Below the pieces are notes generated by a model that worked only from the letters and a program-made list of their open reading frames with translations, made no database searches and was not told the origin of the DNA. DNA of 64,000 nt from Geopseudomonas aromaticivorans (GTDB taxonomy: Bacteria > Pseudomonadota > Gammaproteobacteria > Pseudomonadales > Pseudomonadaceae): contig NZ_JAHRGL010000010.1 of the NCBI RefSeq assembly GCF_019097855.1, forward strand, positions 62,001 through 126,000, written 5' to 3'. Position numbers and translations under genes: made by a program. Numbering within the stretch: position 1 is the first letter of the stretch; each line of letters starts with the position of its first letter. Positions 15,236 through 25,682 of this stretch are shown piece by piece.

Positions 15236-15721
15236 ATGAGCAAATCGTTATGGGATTTTTCCGTCGACCTGTACGCCTGCCCCGGCGTGGCCGATGACTG
15301 CCTGCAATTGCAGGACGACTGCGGTGCGGAGGTCTGCCTGCTGCTCGCCGCACTGTGGCTGGAGCGGCGCGGCGTGGCCGCCACGCTCGAGCGGGTCGCC
15401 CAGCTCGAACGCCTGGCGTCACCCTGGCAGGCCGCGGTCAGCACCCCGCTGCGCCAGCTGCGCCGGGCGTGGAAGGCCGCCGCGGCCGCCGACGCCGAGC
15501 TGGCCGAACTGCGCCGGCAACTGGCGAGCCTGGAACTGCAGGCCGAACGCATCCTGCTGCAGCGCCTGGAGGCGCAGGCCAAGGCCTGGCCGGCCGACGC
15601 AGAAGACAACAGTGACTGGCTGCAGCCGCTGACCCGGCACGCGAGCATGGCGCCGGACGAAAAAGGCCGCACCGCGCTGCAAAGGCTGCGCGATGCGGCC
15701 GGCGGACCGAATCAGTCCTGA
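15236..15721 (+). CDS. TIGR02444/DUF2390 family protein
   Basis: A 161-residue protein of unknown function found in gammaproteobacteria. The N-terminus SLWDFSVDLYACPGVADDCLQLQDDCG is the family signature, and the C-terminal half is helical and rich in leucine, alanine and glutamate. The ATG at 15236 is preceded by GGGGAGC, which favours it over an ATG nine codons upstream. Its last ten bases overlap the 3' end of algP on the other strand. Confidence 0.85.
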   Translation: MSKSLWDFSVDLYACPGVADDCLQLQDDCGAEVCLLLAALWLERRGVAATLERVAQLERLASPWQAAVSTPLRQLRRAWKAAAAADAELAELRRQLASLELQAERILLQRLEAQAKAWPADAEDNSDWLQPLTRHASMAPDEKGRTALQRLRDAAGGPNQS

Positions 15722-16446
15722 GCGGGCTTGTCCGCGGCGAGCGCCGCAGCGGCAACCGGCTTGGCCGCCGCCGGCTTGCGCGGCGCGCGCGGGGTTGTCG
15801 GCTTGCTGGCCGGCTTGGCCGCCGCAGGGCTGCTGGCAGCGGCACGCTTGCGCGCCGGTTTGGCCGCTGCAGGAGCCGGGGCGGCCGCGGCCGGGCTGGC
15901 AGTCGACGCGGCAGCCGCTTGCGCGGGCGACGGGCGACGGCTGCGCGTCGGCTTGACCGGCGGCGTGGTGGCTGCGGCAGTCGGGGCGGCGGGACGACGC
16001 GGCGCGCGCGGCTTGGCGGCAGCTGGCGGGTTGGCCGCAGCGGCCTCGCGACGGCTCAGCAACTGGCCGACCGCCTCCCGGACCTTGCCGACCCCTTGGG
16101 CCAGATGCAGGCTTTGCTCGGCATCCGTCTTCAGCTGCAGGATGTAGTCACGGGTTTCGGCCTGGCGCTGCTTGAGGGTATCGAGCAGCTCCTCGAGCTC
16201 GGCGATGCTGGCGCGTGCCTTGGCCTGGGCCTTGGCCTTGCCTGCCGCGGCAGCCTCCTCGAGGCGGGCACTGGTCTTGTGCAGCTTGTCCTGCGCCTTG
16301 CCGCGCTGTTTCTCCAGCTTGGCCAACAACTTTTCGGCATCCACCAAGGCCTGGCTACAGGCCTGCTCCAGATGTTCGAGCAGGCTGTGGGACAGTTGCT
16401 GCAGCAGATGCAGCGGGGTGATGACGGGCTTTTTCCTGATCGCCAT
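15712..16446 (-). CDS. algP: AlgP (AlgR3), histone H1-like regulator
   Basis: A 244-residue protein. Residues 1-130 form a charged coiled coil related to the phasin-like PhaF/AlgP N-terminus (TPLHLLQQLSHSLLEHLEQACSQALVDAEKLL). The remainder is a low-complexity Ala/Pro/Lys/Arg tail with repeated AAAKPA-type units, like histone H1. In P. aeruginosa it affects algD (alginate) transcription and binds DNA. It lies next to algQ as in P. aeruginosa. The repeat tract is prone to length change. Confidence 0.9.
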   Translation of the reverse strand: MAIRKKPVITPLHLLQQLSHSLLEHLEQACSQALVDAEKLLAKLEKQRGKAQDKLHKTSARLEEAAAAGKAKAQAKARASIAELEELLDTLKQRQAETRDYILQLKTDAEQSLHLAQGVGKVREAVGQLLSRREAAAANPPAAAKPRAPRRPAAPTAAATTPPVKPTRSRRPSPAQAAAASTASPAAAAPAPAAAKPARKRAAASSPAAAKPASKPTTPRAPRKPAAAKPVAAAALAADKPAQD

Positions 16447-16543
16447 GCAAGAGCCTCCAGCTAGGGTTGTAGCCCCATACTAGACCTACTGCGGCAGGGC
16501 TTCCAGCCAGGAACGCCGGCCGTGGCGCTATATCTCGCAGCAC

Positions 16544-17002
16544 TCAGCCTGGTGCGCTCTGGCTGTGGGCGTTGTGCAGCACCTCGATCAGGCAATCCTC
16601 GAGTTCGAAGCGCTCGTGCAGCAAGCTCCCCAGGCGTTGCAGCTCACGGGCCAGACCGACGCTGTCGCGGCAATCGCCGTTGTCGCAACGGTCGTTGAAG
16701 TCCAGGGCAGCCTGGGTGTTCTCCTCGATCTGCGGCCAGACCTGGCGAGCCAGCGCCAGCGCCTGCTCGTCGCCGAACTCGCGCGCCTCGCCGAGCAGCT
16801 GCTCGTAGATCTCGAAGTGGCCGGCCGAAACGTAGTCGACCAGAGTGGCACAGAAGTTCTCGAGGGGGGTGCCGCTGGCCTTTGGCTGGGCATGCAGGGC
16901 CTGGTAGAGGCTGACGACCTGGTGGCGCTGCTGAATCCAGCGATCCAGCAGCAGATGCACACCGCCCCAGCGCTCCTGGGCATTCCGGCAATTCTCAAGC
17001 AT
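16544..17002 (-). CDS. algQ: AlgQ (Rsd/AlgQ family sigma-70-binding regulator)
   Basis: A 152-residue homologue of the E. coli anti-sigma factor Rsd. It binds the housekeeping sigma factor and in P. aeruginosa supports alginate and virulence regulation. The start [26 protein letters not shown] at 17002 has GAGGAA upstream. [23 protein letters not shown] and the C-terminal [15 protein letters not shown] are conserved. A longer in-frame start at 17203 is not supported. Confidence 0.95.
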   Translation of the reverse strand: MLENCRNAQERWGGVHLLLDRWIQQRHQVVSLYQALHAQPKASGTPLENFCATLVDYVSAGHFEIYEQLLGEAREFGDEQALALARQVWPQIEENTQAALDFNDRCDNGDCRDSVGLARELQRLGSLLHERFELEDCLIEVLHNAHSQSAPG

Positions 17003-17233
17003 GGTGTTCCTCGCTTCCAGCGTTGGTGGTCTTGTTATCGCCAGGGAAGAGAAACCGGGTGCGGATGGAACACGGACAGGCTTGTCGCCCGTCCGGCCCT
17101 GGCGTGACCGGTAAACCAGACTATGCCGGCCGGATGTCACCAGCAAGCCACCGCGGTGAAAATTTGCCGGGACCACGCCCAGCGGCACGGCGCGCCCGCC
17201 CACGACCGGGCAGGCCAGTGCCAGGCCCGGCGC

Positions 17234-17725
17234 TCAGTCGCGGCGCAGCAGCTGCAGCAGGCCCAGCAGGGCCATGGCGGCGAAGGCCAGCAGGCTCCAC
17301 TCGGGGATGCTCAGGCCGAGCAGGGTCCAGGTCACCTCGGCGCAGTCGGCGGTACCGTGCAGCACCATGCGGATGATGTCCTGGAACGGCAGCGCCTCCA
17401 GCATGTAGTCGAGGCTCGGCAGACAGGTGGGCAGCTGGTCCGCCGGCAGGCCCTGCAGCCAGATCTGCCGGCCGGCCGAGGCGATGCCGGCGGCGGCGAA
17501 CAGCAGGGTCACCCCGGCGTAGATGCGCCGGCCGAGGCGGTGCGGGCCATGCAGGGCGGCGATCAGGCAGGTCAGGCCGACGCCGATGAACTCGATGCGC
17601 TGGACTACGCACAGCGGGCAGGGCTTGAGCCCCTCGGCATGCTCCAGATACAGGCCGAAGGCCAACAGGCTGGCGCAGACCAGAAAGACGAGGAAATTCA
17701 GCAGGCGGGGGTTGGCCAGCGGCAT
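17234..17725 (-). CDS. dsbH: DsbB family disulfide oxidoreductase (DsbH)
   Basis: A 163-residue inner-membrane protein with four membrane helices that passes electrons from periplasmic DsbA-type oxidases to quinones. The first redox pair is CPLC in KPCPLCVVQRIEF (residues 36-39). The second pair is formed by Cys of LPTCLPSL and TADCAEV. GGAG lies upstream of the ATG. Its position after hemY is the same as dsbH in P. aeruginosa. Confidence 0.92.
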   Translation of the reverse strand: MPLANPRLLNFLVFLVCASLLAFGLYLEHAEGLKPCPLCVVQRIEFIGVGLTCLIAALHGPHRLGRRIYAGVTLLFAAAGIASAGRQIWLQGLPADQLPTCLPSLDYMLEALPFQDIIRMVLHGTADCAEVTWTLLGLSIPEWSLLAFAAMALLGLLQLLRRD

Positions 17726-17807
17726 GGCGGCTCCGGAGGGGCGGGACAGGTAGGCCGCTACGGTAGAGGAAAGCCCGCTGCGCTTTCAAGGCCGCCCGGC
17801 CGGCGCC

Positions 17808-17846
17808 GGGCAACGCTCGTCACTGCGGATGCGACGAGCGTTGCCC
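17808..17846. repeat. Perfect 14-bp inverted repeat after hemY
   Basis: gggcaacgctcgtc (17808-17821) is repeated inverted at 17833-17846 around an 11-base loop, 14 bases past the hemY stop. No T-run follows on either strand. It may be a Rho-assisted stop, an mRNA end stabiliser or an interspersed repeat. Confidence 0.55.
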
Positions 17847-17859
17847 GTGGGCCGCTGCG

Positions 17860-19080
17860 CTAGCGGCCCGGCTGCGGCAGCGCCGGCAGCTCCTGACCGG
17901 TCAGGCCGAGGCCTTCCTGCAGCAGTTGATTGCTGCGTTCCACCTCGCCGAGACGGGCCAGCAGGCGGGCCAATTCGGCGCAGGTCTCGGCGCTGCGCTC
18001 GCGCTGCAGGCTGCGCTCGAAGTAGTCGCGGGCCTTGCCCCACAGCTGGTTGCGCAGGGCCAGGCGGCCCAGGCTGAGCAGCAGGCCGGCATGCTCCGGC
18101 TGTTCCTTCAGCCAGGCCTCGGCGCCGGCCAACTGGCGCGCCGGCTCGTGCCCCTGCACCAGACCGTAGAGATGGATCAGGCGCGCGTCGAACTGCCGCT
18201 GCAGGGCACCGCGCAGCACCTTCTCGGCCACCACCTCGGCGCCGAGGCGGCGCAACTGCCCGGCATAGCTGGCAACCAGCGCCGGGGCCTGGCGCTGCGC
18301 CTGCGGCAGCTGCTGCCAGGCCTGCTGCAGCGCCTCCAGCGGGGCCTCGCCGCGCTGCGCCGCCTGCTCCAGCACTGCGGCGCGGGCGCGCTGCTCCAGG
18401 GCATCCAGCTCGGAGCTCTTGAGCAGGCGCTGGCGCGCCAGGTCGGGCAGCAGCTGGCACAGGGCCGTCCACTCGCCCAGCTGCACGTAGAGTTGCTGCA
18501 GCAGCTTGAGGGCATAAGGGTGGCGCGGGTGGCGCTCGCGGATGCCGCGCAGGGTGACCAGCGCCGCCTGCTGCTCGCCGCGCTCCAGCTGCAGGCGAGC
18601 CTGGGCCAGGTCGACCGCCAGCGCCGCCTTAGGCTCGCGCTGGCGCGCCTGCTCGAGCAGACCGTCGGCGGTGGCATGCTCGCCCAGCTCGGTCGCTGCG
18701 CGGGCCGCCGCCAGATAGTTCACCAGCGGCTGCTGGCCCTGCTCGGCGGCACGCCGCAGCAGGCGCAGGGCATGCGGCCAGCGCCCGGCGGCCAGTTCGA
18801 GCAGACCACGCTGCGCCGCCTGCTGGCCGCGCCGCGAGCGGTTGCGCCGCGACCAGGGGTTGACCAGCCGCCCCGAGGCGCCCATCAGACCAAGCAGCAG
18901 GCGCACCCCGAACAGCAGCGCCCACACCCCGAGGCCCAGGGCCAGGAACACCCACAGGGTCGACTCGTAGCGAAAGCCCCGGTAGGCGATCAGCACGTAG
19001 CCGGCCTGATCGGCGATCGCCAGGCCGAGCAGCGCGGCGACGAGGATGACCAGCAGGAACAGCAGGAAGGTGCGGTTCAT
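17860..19080 (-). CDS. hemY: HemY, tetratricopeptide protein of the hem operon
   Basis: A 406-residue membrane-anchored protein with two N-terminal membrane segments (about residues 5-25 and 40-62), then TPR-like helical repeats. This HemY is not protoporphyrinogen oxidase. Its exact role in haem synthesis is not settled. MNRTFLLFLLVILVAALLG and YVLIAYRGFRYESTLWVF are family-typical. Its ATG overlaps the hemX stop by four bases. Confidence 0.92.
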   Translation of the reverse strand: MNRTFLLFLLVILVAALLGLAIADQAGYVLIAYRGFRYESTLWVFLALGLGVWALLFGVRLLLGLMGASGRLVNPWSRRNRSRRGQQAAQRGLLELAAGRWPHALRLLRRAAEQGQQPLVNYLAAARAATELGEHATADGLLEQARQREPKAALAVDLAQARLQLERGEQQAALVTLRGIRERHPRHPYALKLLQQLYVQLGEWTALCQLLPDLARQRLLKSSELDALEQRARAAVLEQAAQRGEAPLEALQQAWQQLPQAQRQAPALVASYAGQLRRLGAEVVAEKVLRGALQRQFDARLIHLYGLVQGHEPARQLAGAEAWLKEQPEHAGLLLSLGRLALRNQLWGKARDYFERSLQRERSAETCAELARLLARLGEVERSNQLLQEGLGLTGQELPALPQPGR

Positions 19081-20276
19081 GGCCGCGCCTCCGCCGGCGC
19101 CTCGGGCGCCACCGCGGGTGCGACGGCCTCTGCAGGCTCCGCCGCCGGCGCGGTTTCCGCCTGACGAGCGCCGGCCGCTTCCAGTTCGGCGCGCTCGCGC
19201 TGCGCCAGGTAGGCCTGCAGGGCATTCAGCGCCGGGGTGAGATCGGGTAGCTCCTGGGCTACCGGCTGGCCGGCCAGCTCGGCGAGACGACCGTGCAGCG
19301 CCTGGGTCTGCGGGCTGTCGAGGCCGAAGTAGCGCTCCACCAGCGCCCTCGCCTGATCCAGCGCGGTGCGGTAGACCTCTGGCTGGGCGTTGAGCACGGC
19401 CCACTGCGCCTGCTCGACGGCCAGGCGCAGCGCCAGGCGCAGCTGTTCGAGGGTCTGCCCGGCGAGCAGCGGCTTGACCTCGTCGCTGGCGGTGAATTCG
19501 AGGCGCACGAAGCCGCTCAGGCGCTGCCACCATTCGGCCCAGCGGCTGGAGCCGTCGCCTTCGGCCACCTGAGCCACCTGCGGCACACCGGCGCCCTGCA
19601 CCGCCTTGAACTCCGGCTGGCGGGTATTCAACTGGGCCGCCTGCGCGCCAAGCGCCGCCAGCTGCAGGTACAGCCCGGTACGGTCGATGACCGGCAGGCT
19701 ACGCAGGGCTTCCAGGCCACGCGCCAGCTGCGCGCGGGCAGCGAAGGCGGCGGGATCGTCGTGATCGCGCAGGATCTGGTCGGCGGTGCTGACCAGGAAA
19801 CGTGCACTGTTGACGTCCTGCAGCGCCGACAGCCGCAGACTGGCCAGGCGCAGCAGATGCTCGGCCTCGGCCAGACGCCACTCCTGGCGGCTGGCGCCGA
19901 GCACGCTGTCGACGCGCTGGCTCAAGCGCTGCTGCTCGGCCTGCAGGTCGGCCAGCAGGCGGCGGCGCTCCTCCAGCTCGGCCGGGGAAGGCAGCTGCGC
20001 CAGCTGGCGGTTCATCACCAGATCGCGCTCGGCCAGGCCGAGGGTCTGGCTGCGCGCCTCCTCGAGACGACTCTGCTGCTGTTCGGTCGCGCTCTGCAGG
20101 CTGCGCACCTGCCACAGACTCCAGCCCGCCAGCAGCAGGCCGCCGGCCCCCAGCAGCAGGGCCAGCGCGGGCAGCGCCCGGCCATTGCCGGCCGGTTGCC
20201 GCGGCGCCGGCCTGGGCGTGGCGTCCGCCGCGGCGGCAGTGGCGGCTTGTTCGGTGTGCGGGGCTGGGTCGGTCAC
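19077..20276 (-). CDS. hemX: HemX, membrane-anchored protein of the hem operon
   Basis: A protein of about 399 residues with one membrane helix (PALALLLGAGGLLLAGWSLW) after a disordered Ala/Pro-rich cytoplasmic start. A long coiled coil and a conserved helical periplasmic domain follow (WRLAEAEHLLRLASLRLSAL). It is often annotated as uroporphyrinogen-III methyltransferase but lacks that enzyme's fold. I chose the GTG at 20276, preceded by AAGGA, over a GTG at 20300 without a binding site. It overlaps hemY (ATGA). Confidence 0.85.
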   Translation of the reverse strand: MTDPAPHTEQAATAAAADATPRPAPRQPAGNGRALPALALLLGAGGLLLAGWSLWQVRSLQSATEQQQSRLEEARSQTLGLAERDLVMNRQLAQLPSPAELEERRRLLADLQAEQQRLSQRVDSVLGASRQEWRLAEAEHLLRLASLRLSALQDVNSARFLVSTADQILRDHDDPAAFAARAQLARGLEALRSLPVIDRTGLYLQLAALGAQAAQLNTRQPEFKAVQGAGVPQVAQVAEGDGSSRWAEWWQRLSGFVRLEFTASDEVKPLLAGQTLEQLRLALRLAVEQAQWAVLNAQPEVYRTALDQARALVERYFGLDSPQTQALHGRLAELAGQPVAQELPDLTPALNALQAYLAQRERAELEAAGARQAETAPAAEPAEAVAPAVAPEAPAEARP

Positions 20277-20331
20277 GTCGGCATCCTTTGGTCTGTTCAC
20301 ACGCCCGGCCGCGTAACGCGGCCAGCCGTCA

Positions 20332-21105
20332 TCAGTGCGTTACGGCGCCAGGTTCGGCCGCCAGGCGCTCCAGCAGGGCCGCGGCACTGGCGCCGCGGCA
20401 GTCACGTACATCCTCGGCACCGGCCTCGCGCGCCAGCGCCGCCACCCGCGGGCTGGGCACGAACAGCGGCAGCCGCGCCAGGGCCGGCCAGTCGGCGGCG
20501 GCCAGCTGGCGCAGATGGGCAAGGCCCTCGCCGCTGCTGACCACCAGGCCGTTGAGGGCCTGGTCGCGCACCGCCGCCGCCAGCGCGCCGGGCGGATACG
20601 CCGGCAGGCGGCGGCGGTACAGGGAAAGATAGTCCACGGCAACGCCCTGCTCGCGCAAGCGCTCGCCGAGCCAGTCGCGCCCGCCCTCGCCGCGCAGGAT
20701 CAGCACCCGCGGGTTGGGCTGGTCGATGGCCTGCTGCAACGCGGGCAGCGCCAGCAGCGCCTCGCTGTCGTCGCCGGCGCTTGGCCAGCCGGCATCCAGG
20801 CCATAGTCAGCCAGCAGCGCGCCCGTGGCGGCGCCGACGGCAAACCACTGCTGGCGCGCCGGCGGCAACGGCCAGTAGCGATCGAGCAGTTCGAGACCCA
20901 GGCGCGCCGCCGGCTTGCTCACCACCACCACCGTGCTGTAGCGGTCGAGATCGAGGAACAGCGTGCGCTGCTCCGGGGTTTCCGTCAGCGCCTCGATCTC
21001 CAGCAGCGGCAGGCAGTGGCCGAAGATGCCCCGCTCCGCCAGGGTCTGCGCCAGCGTGGCGCAGTCCTCGGCCGGACGGGTCAGCAGCAGGCGCCAGGGG
21101 CTCAC
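20332..21105 (-). CDS. hemD: Uroporphyrinogen-III synthase
   Basis: A 257-residue HemD, which cyclises hydroxymethylbilane to uroporphyrinogen III with inversion of ring D. The two-domain fold is poorly conserved, but [24 protein letters not shown] and [19 protein letters not shown] are typical. The GTG start overlaps the hemC stop (GTGA), indicating coupled translation in the hemCDXY operon. Confidence 0.93.
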   Translation of the reverse strand: MSPWRLLLTRPAEDCATLAQTLAERGIFGHCLPLLEIEALTETPEQRTLFLDLDRYSTVVVVSKPAARLGLELLDRYWPLPPARQQWFAVGAATGALLADYGLDAGWPSAGDDSEALLALPALQQAIDQPNPRVLILRGEGGRDWLGERLREQGVAVDYLSLYRRRLPAYPPGALAAAVRDQALNGLVVSSGEGLAHLRQLAAADWPALARLPLFVPSPRVAALAREAGAEDVRDCRGASAAALLERLAAEPGAVTH

Positions 21106-22040
21106 GGCTGCTCGGCCTCGCCGTAGACCGCGGCGAGGATGCGGTCGGCGCCCTGGGCCAGCAGCGCTTCGGCCACCTGCACACCGAGGGCCTCAGCCGC
21201 GGCGCGCGGCGCGCGGGCCTCGGCGCGCAGCAGCAGGCCGCCGTCCGGCTGGCCGACCAGGCCGCGCAGCCACAGCTGGTCGCCCTCGAGCAGCGCGTAG
21301 CAGGCGATCGGCACCTGGCAGCCGCCGTTGAGGTGCTTGTTCAGCGCGCGCTCGGCGTTGACCCGGTCGGCGGTATCGAGATGGTGCAGCGGCGCCAGCA
21401 GGGCCTGCACCTCGACGTCGGCGCTGCGGCATTCGATGCCCACCGCACCCTGGCCGCCGGCCGGCAGGCTGTCCTCGGCGCTGATCGAGGAGCGGATGCG
21501 CGCCTCGAAGCCGAGGCGGATCAGCCCGGCGGCGGCAAGGATGATGGCGTCGTACTCGCCGGCATCCAGCTTGGCCAGGCGGGTGTTGACGTTGCCGCGC
21601 AGGAACTGGATCTTCAGGTCGGGCCGGCGCGCCAGCAGCTGGGCCTGGCGGCGCAGGCTGGAGGTGCCGACCACGCTGCCGGCCGGCAGCGCGTCGAGGC
21701 TGGCGAAGGTGTTGGAAACGAAGGCGTCGCGCGGGTCTTCGCGCTCGCAGATGCAGTACAGGCCGAGCCCTGCCGGGAAGTCCATCGGCACGTCCTTCAT
21801 CGAGTGCACGGCGATGTCCGCCTCGTTCTCCAGCAGGGCGGTCTCCAGCTCCTTGACGAACAGGCCCTTGCCGCCGATCTTCGCCAGCGGCGCGTCGAGC
21901 AGCTTGTCGCCGCGACTGACCATCGGCACCAGACTGACTTTCAGCCCCGGATGGGCCTGTTCCAGACGGGCCTTGACGTGTTCGGCCTGCCACAGGGCGA
22001 GGGCACTCTTGCGGGTGGCGATGCGGATTTCGCGGGACAT
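21102..22040 (-). CDS. hemC: Porphobilinogen deaminase (hydroxymethylbilane synthase)
   Basis: A 312-residue HemC, which links four porphobilinogens into hydroxymethylbilane. It has the N-terminal [16 protein letters not shown], the active-site region VHSMKDVP, and LNGGCQVPI with the cysteine that carries the dipyrromethane cofactor. The ATG at 22040 gives the family length. The frame is open 25 codons further. It is the first gene of the hemCDXY operon and lies 115 bases from the end of algR. Confidence 0.97.
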   Translation of the reverse strand: MSREIRIATRKSALALWQAEHVKARLEQAHPGLKVSLVPMVSRGDKLLDAPLAKIGGKGLFVKELETALLENEADIAVHSMKDVPMDFPAGLGLYCICEREDPRDAFVSNTFASLDALPAGSVVGTSSLRRQAQLLARRPDLKIQFLRGNVNTRLAKLDAGEYDAIILAAAGLIRLGFEARIRSSISAEDSLPAGGQGAVGIECRSADVEVQALLAPLHHLDTADRVNAERALNKHLNGGCQVPIACYALLEGDQLWLRGLVGQPDGGLLLRAEARAPRAAAEALGVQVAEALLAQGADRILAAVYGEAEQP

Positions 22041-22155
22041 GGGCAATTCCAGAAACAGAATGGATTGCCCTGATGATAACAGGCTCGCGGCACCGGCTGG
22101 ATTGGCCGGGAGCAAGGAAAGACTACGCTGGGCGCGCCGGCACGGCTGCCCGCGC

Positions 22156-22902
22156 TCAGAGCTCGTTCATCAGCTTGCGCACGCCGGCCACATGACGGCG
22201 ACTGACGATCAGCGCCTCGTCACCGAGACCGCGCAGGTACAGCTGAAAATGGCCGAGACCGGTGCGCTGCAGACGCTCGATGCGTTCGCGGGCCACCAGC
22301 GCGTTGCGATGGATACGCACGAAGCGCTCGCCGAACTCGTCTTCCAGCGCCTTCAGCGGCTCGTCCAGCAGCACCTCGCCGTGCTCGTGGCGCAGGGTCA
22401 CGTACTTGTGGTCGGCGATGAAGTAGATCACCTGCTCCAGCGGGATCAGCTCGATGCCCTTGCGGGTGCGCGCGCTGATGTGGCTGCGCGGCGCGCCGTG
22501 ACCCTCCGCGGCCGGCCGGGTCAGTGCCGCCAGCTGCATGCGGTTGGGCCGCTCGGCCTTCTTCAGCGCCTCCTCCAGGGCCTCGGGGCGCACCGGCTTG
22601 ACCAGGTAGCCGACCGCGCTGACCTGGAACGCCTCGAGGGCGAATTCGTCGTGGGCGGTGCAGAAGATCACCGCCGGCGGCGCCTCGCGCTCGCACAGCC
22701 GCGCCGCCACCTGCAGCCCGTCGAGACCGGGCATGCGGATGTCGAGCAGGACGATGTCCGGCTTCAGACTGTCGATCAGGGTCAGTGCCTCTTCGCCATT
22801 GCTGGCGGAAGGCTCGAGAACACGGTAGCCGTCCAGCTGCCCGAGCAGTCGGGCCAGGCGCTCGCGCGCCAGGGGTTCGTCGTCGACGATCAGGACATTC
22901 AT
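22156..22902 (-). CDS. algR: LytTR-type response regulator AlgR
   Basis: A 248-residue response regulator that in P. aeruginosa controls alginate, type IV pili and virulence genes. The receiver domain begins [16 protein letters not shown], with the phosphoacceptor at D54 in VLLDIRMPG. The C-terminal LytTR DNA-binding domain includes [13 protein letters not shown] and RIHRNALV. Its ATG overlaps the algZ stop by four bases, so the pair is translated together. Confidence 0.97.
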   Translation of the reverse strand: MNVLIVDDEPLARERLARLLGQLDGYRVLEPSASNGEEALTLIDSLKPDIVLLDIRMPGLDGLQVAARLCEREAPPAVIFCTAHDEFALEAFQVSAVGYLVKPVRPEALEEALKKAERPNRMQLAALTRPAAEGHGAPRSHISARTRKGIELIPLEQVIYFIADHKYVTLRHEHGEVLLDEPLKALEDEFGERFVRIHRNALVARERIERLQRTGLGHFQLYLRGLGDEALIVSRRHVAGVRKLMNEL

Positions 22903-23978
22903 GATGTTCTGGCTTCCTGCATGGGTCTCGCACAAGGATAGCGTAGACAGGTGAAGTGCCGTCCGTCACGGCGTTCACTGCTAAGAGTGGCCTGCGGCCC
23001 GAAAAGTGCCACAAGACGGGCGTCGATATTGCCCAGCGCCTGCCGCGTGCCACGCGAAACCGCCGCCGGCTCGCTGTCGTAGGGATTGCTGACGCACAGC
23101 TGGAACAGGCCATCGTGGAAGCTGGCCTGCACCTCGATGCGGCCGCCGTCGATGCGCGGCTGGATGCCGTGAATGATGGCGTTCTCCAGCAGCGGCTGCA
23201 GGGTCAGCTGGGGGATCGGCAGGTCGTCCGGCACTCCGGCGACCTGCCAGTCCAGCTGCAGGCGCGCCCCCAGGCGGTACTGCTCGATCGACAGGTAGCG
23301 CCGTCCCAGCGCCAGCTCGTCGCGCCAGGCCACCAGGCTGCCGGGCTTGGCCAGGCTGGCGCGGAACAGATCGGAGAGATCGAGCACCGCCAGCTCCGCC
23401 TTGTCCGCATCGCTGGCGATCAGGCTGGCGATGCTGTTCAGGCTGTTGAACAGGAAATGCGGGCGGATGCGCGCCTGCAGCGCCTCCAGCCGCGCGCGCA
23501 GCTCGGCCTGCTGCTGGCGCCGCCACTGGCTCTGCAGGTAGAAGTAGCGCAGCACCAGGCCGGACATGATCAGCGCGATCAGCCCATGGCGCAGGTACAG
23601 GTTGAGCAGGCCCTCCTGCGGCCGCGGCGCGGCCAGGCCGAAATAGCCCGCTGCCCAGGTACAGGCCAGGGTCAGTGCCACCACCAGTGCGCCGCACAGC
23701 ACGCCGGCCAGCGCCTGCGGCAGGCGCATCAGCCAGGGCCGCAGCCGGCATAGCGCCGCCGCCGAGAGCAGCACCAGCCACTGCACGAACAGCGAGGTCA
23801 GCGCCAGGCGCACCCAGTCGAACGACGGCTGCAGCGGCTCGGCCAGCACCAGCACCAGCACCAGCAGCTCGGCCAGCAACACCAGGCTGAGCAGCGCCTC
23901 CGGCGCACACAGCTCGGGCAGGAAGAAATCGTCGGATGATGCCGGCGGGCGGGTGCCGGCGAACCAGGGTCTGGACAT
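22899..23978 (-). CDS. algZ: Sensor histidine kinase AlgZ (FimS)
   Basis: A 359-residue LytS-family membrane kinase that pairs with AlgR. The N-terminal half has about four to five membrane helices. The histidine box is [15 protein letters not shown] (about residues 172-186), and the ATP-binding region has [13 protein letters not shown]. Like other members it departs from the classical histidine kinase motifs. It is divergent from argH with 156 bases between them. Confidence 0.94.
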   Translation of the reverse strand: MSRPWFAGTRPPASSDDFFLPELCAPEALLSLVLLAELLVLVLVLAEPLQPSFDWVRLALTSLFVQWLVLLSAAALCRLRPWLMRLPQALAGVLCGALVVALTLACTWAAGYFGLAAPRPQEGLLNLYLRHGLIALIMSGLVLRYFYLQSQWRRQQQAELRARLEALQARIRPHFLFNSLNSIASLIASDADKAELAVLDLSDLFRASLAKPGSLVAWRDELALGRRYLSIEQYRLGARLQLDWQVAGVPDDLPIPQLTLQPLLENAIIHGIQPRIDGGRIEVQASFHDGLFQLCVSNPYDSEPAAVSRGTRQALGNIDARLVALFGPQATLSSERRDGRHFTCLRYPCARPMQEARTS

Positions 23979-24134
23979 TCGTGCAGTGTCGACCCCTACC
24001 GTTCGTCCGGCAAGCCTGCAGCGGTGCGGGGCTTGACCTGCGTCACCGAAATGCCGCTACCGGGTTTTTCCGGGCGAACTGGTATCATGCCGGCCAGCAT
24101 TCCGTATTCCGCACGCACAGCACACGAGACACCG

Positions 24135-25529
24135 ATGAGCAGCGAAAAAACCAACCAGTCCTGGGGCGGCCGCTTCAGCGAACCGGTCGACGCCTTCGTC
24201 GCCCGCTTCACCGCCTCCGTCGACTTCGACAAGCGCCTGTACCGCCACGACATCATGGGCTCCATCGCCCACGCCACCATGCTGGAGCAGGCCGGCGTGC
24301 TGACTCGCGCCGAGCGCGATGCGATCATCGCCGGCCTGCAGCAGATCCAGGCCGAGATCGAGGCCGGCCAGTTCGACTGGCGCGTCGATCTGGAAGACGT
24401 GCACATGAACATTGAGGCGCGCCTGACCGACCGCATCGGCATCACCGGCAAGAAGCTGCACACCGGGCGTAGCCGCAACGACCAGGTGGCCACCGATATT
24501 CGCCTGTGGCTGCGCGACGAGATCGACGTGATCCTCGCCGAGATCACCCGCCTGCAGCAGGGCCTGCTGGCTCAGGCCGCGCAGCACGCCGACGTGATCA
24601 TGCCCGGCTTCACCCACCTGCAGACCGCCCAGCCGGTGAGCTTCGGCCACCACCTGCTGGCCTGGTTCGAGATGCTGTCGCGCGACTACGAGCGCCTGGT
24701 CGACTGCCGCAAGCGGGTCAACCGCATGCCGCTCGGCTCGGCGGCGCTGGCCGGCACCACCTACCCGATCCAGCGCGAGATCACCTGCCAGCTGCTCGGC
24801 TTCGAGGCCATCGGCGGCAACTCGCTGGACGGCGTGTCGGATCGCGACTTCGCCATCGAATTCTGCGCCGCCGCCTCGCTGGCGATGATGCACCTGTCGC
24901 GCTTCTCCGAAGAGCTGGTGCTGTGGACTTCCGCGCAGTTCAACTTCATCGAGCTGCCCGACCGCTTCTGCACCGGCTCGTCGATCATGCCGCAGAAGAA
25001 GAACCCCGACGTGCCGGAGCTGGTGCGCGGCAAGAGCGGCCGGGTGTTCGGCGCGCTGATGGGCCTGCTGACCCTGATGAAGGGCCAGCCGCTGGCCTAC
25101 AACAAGGACAACCAGGAGGACAAGGAGCCGCTGTTCGACGCCGCCGACACCCTGCGCGACAGCCTGCGTGCCTTCGCCGACATGATCCCGGCGATCAAGC
25201 CGCGCGTCGAGGTGATGCGCGAGGCGGCCCGTCGCGGCTTCTCCACCGCCACCGACCTGGCCGACTACCTGGTGCGCAAGGGCCTGCCGTTCCGCGACTG
25301 CCACGAGATCGTCGGCCACGCGGTGAAGTACGGCGTCGCCAGCGGCAAGGATCTCGCCGAGATGAGCCTCGACGAGCTGCGCCAGTTCAGCGACCAGATC
25401 ACCGACGACGTGTTCGCCGTGCTGACCCTGGAAGGCTCGGTCAACGCCCGCGACCACATCGGTGGCACCGCGCCGAACCAGGTACGCGCCGCCGTCGCCC
25501 GCGGCCAGGCCCTGCTGGCGGCGCGCTGA
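24135..25529 (+). CDS. argH: Argininosuccinate lyase
   Basis: A 464-residue ArgH, which cleaves argininosuccinate to arginine and fumarate, the last step of arginine synthesis. The superfamily signature [12 protein letters not shown] is present, as is [13 protein letters not shown] near the N-terminus. The ATG at 24135 ([17 protein letters not shown]) gives the usual length. The 37-codon in-frame extension upstream is not conserved in character. Confidence 0.98.
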   Translation: MSSEKTNQSWGGRFSEPVDAFVARFTASVDFDKRLYRHDIMGSIAHATMLEQAGVLTRAERDAIIAGLQQIQAEIEAGQFDWRVDLEDVHMNIEARLTDRIGITGKKLHTGRSRNDQVATDIRLWLRDEIDVILAEITRLQQGLLAQAAQHADVIMPGFTHLQTAQPVSFGHHLLAWFEMLSRDYERLVDCRKRVNRMPLGSAALAGTTYPIQREITCQLLGFEAIGGNSLDGVSDRDFAIEFCAAASLAMMHLSRFSEELVLWTSAQFNFIELPDRFCTGSSIMPQKKNPDVPELVRGKSGRVFGALMGLLTLMKGQPLAYNKDNQEDKEPLFDAADTLRDSLRAFADMIPAIKPRVEVMREAARRGFSTATDLADYLVRKGLPFRDCHEIVGHAVKYGVASGKDLAEMSLDELRQFSDQITDDVFAVLTLEGSVNARDHIGGTAPNQVRAAVARGQALLAAR

Positions 25530-25534
25530 CCCTC

Positions 25535-25589
25535 GCAGGGTGCGCCATGCGCCCCACGCCGTGCCGACGCTGCGCACGGCGCACCCTGC
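25535..25589. repeat. Long-loop inverted repeat after argH
   Basis: gcagggtgcgcc (25535-25546) is repeated inverted at 25578-25589, six bases after the argH stop. The sequence resembles interspersed palindromes common between Pseudomonas genes. There is no T-tract. Confidence 0.5.
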
Positions 25590-25682
25590 GCGACCGGGAC
25601 GGCCGCCCGCGACCAACGAGCGCTTGCCGCGCCCACCGCTGGCAGGGTATGAAGTAGCCATCGGCTGCCCGGAACACCCGCC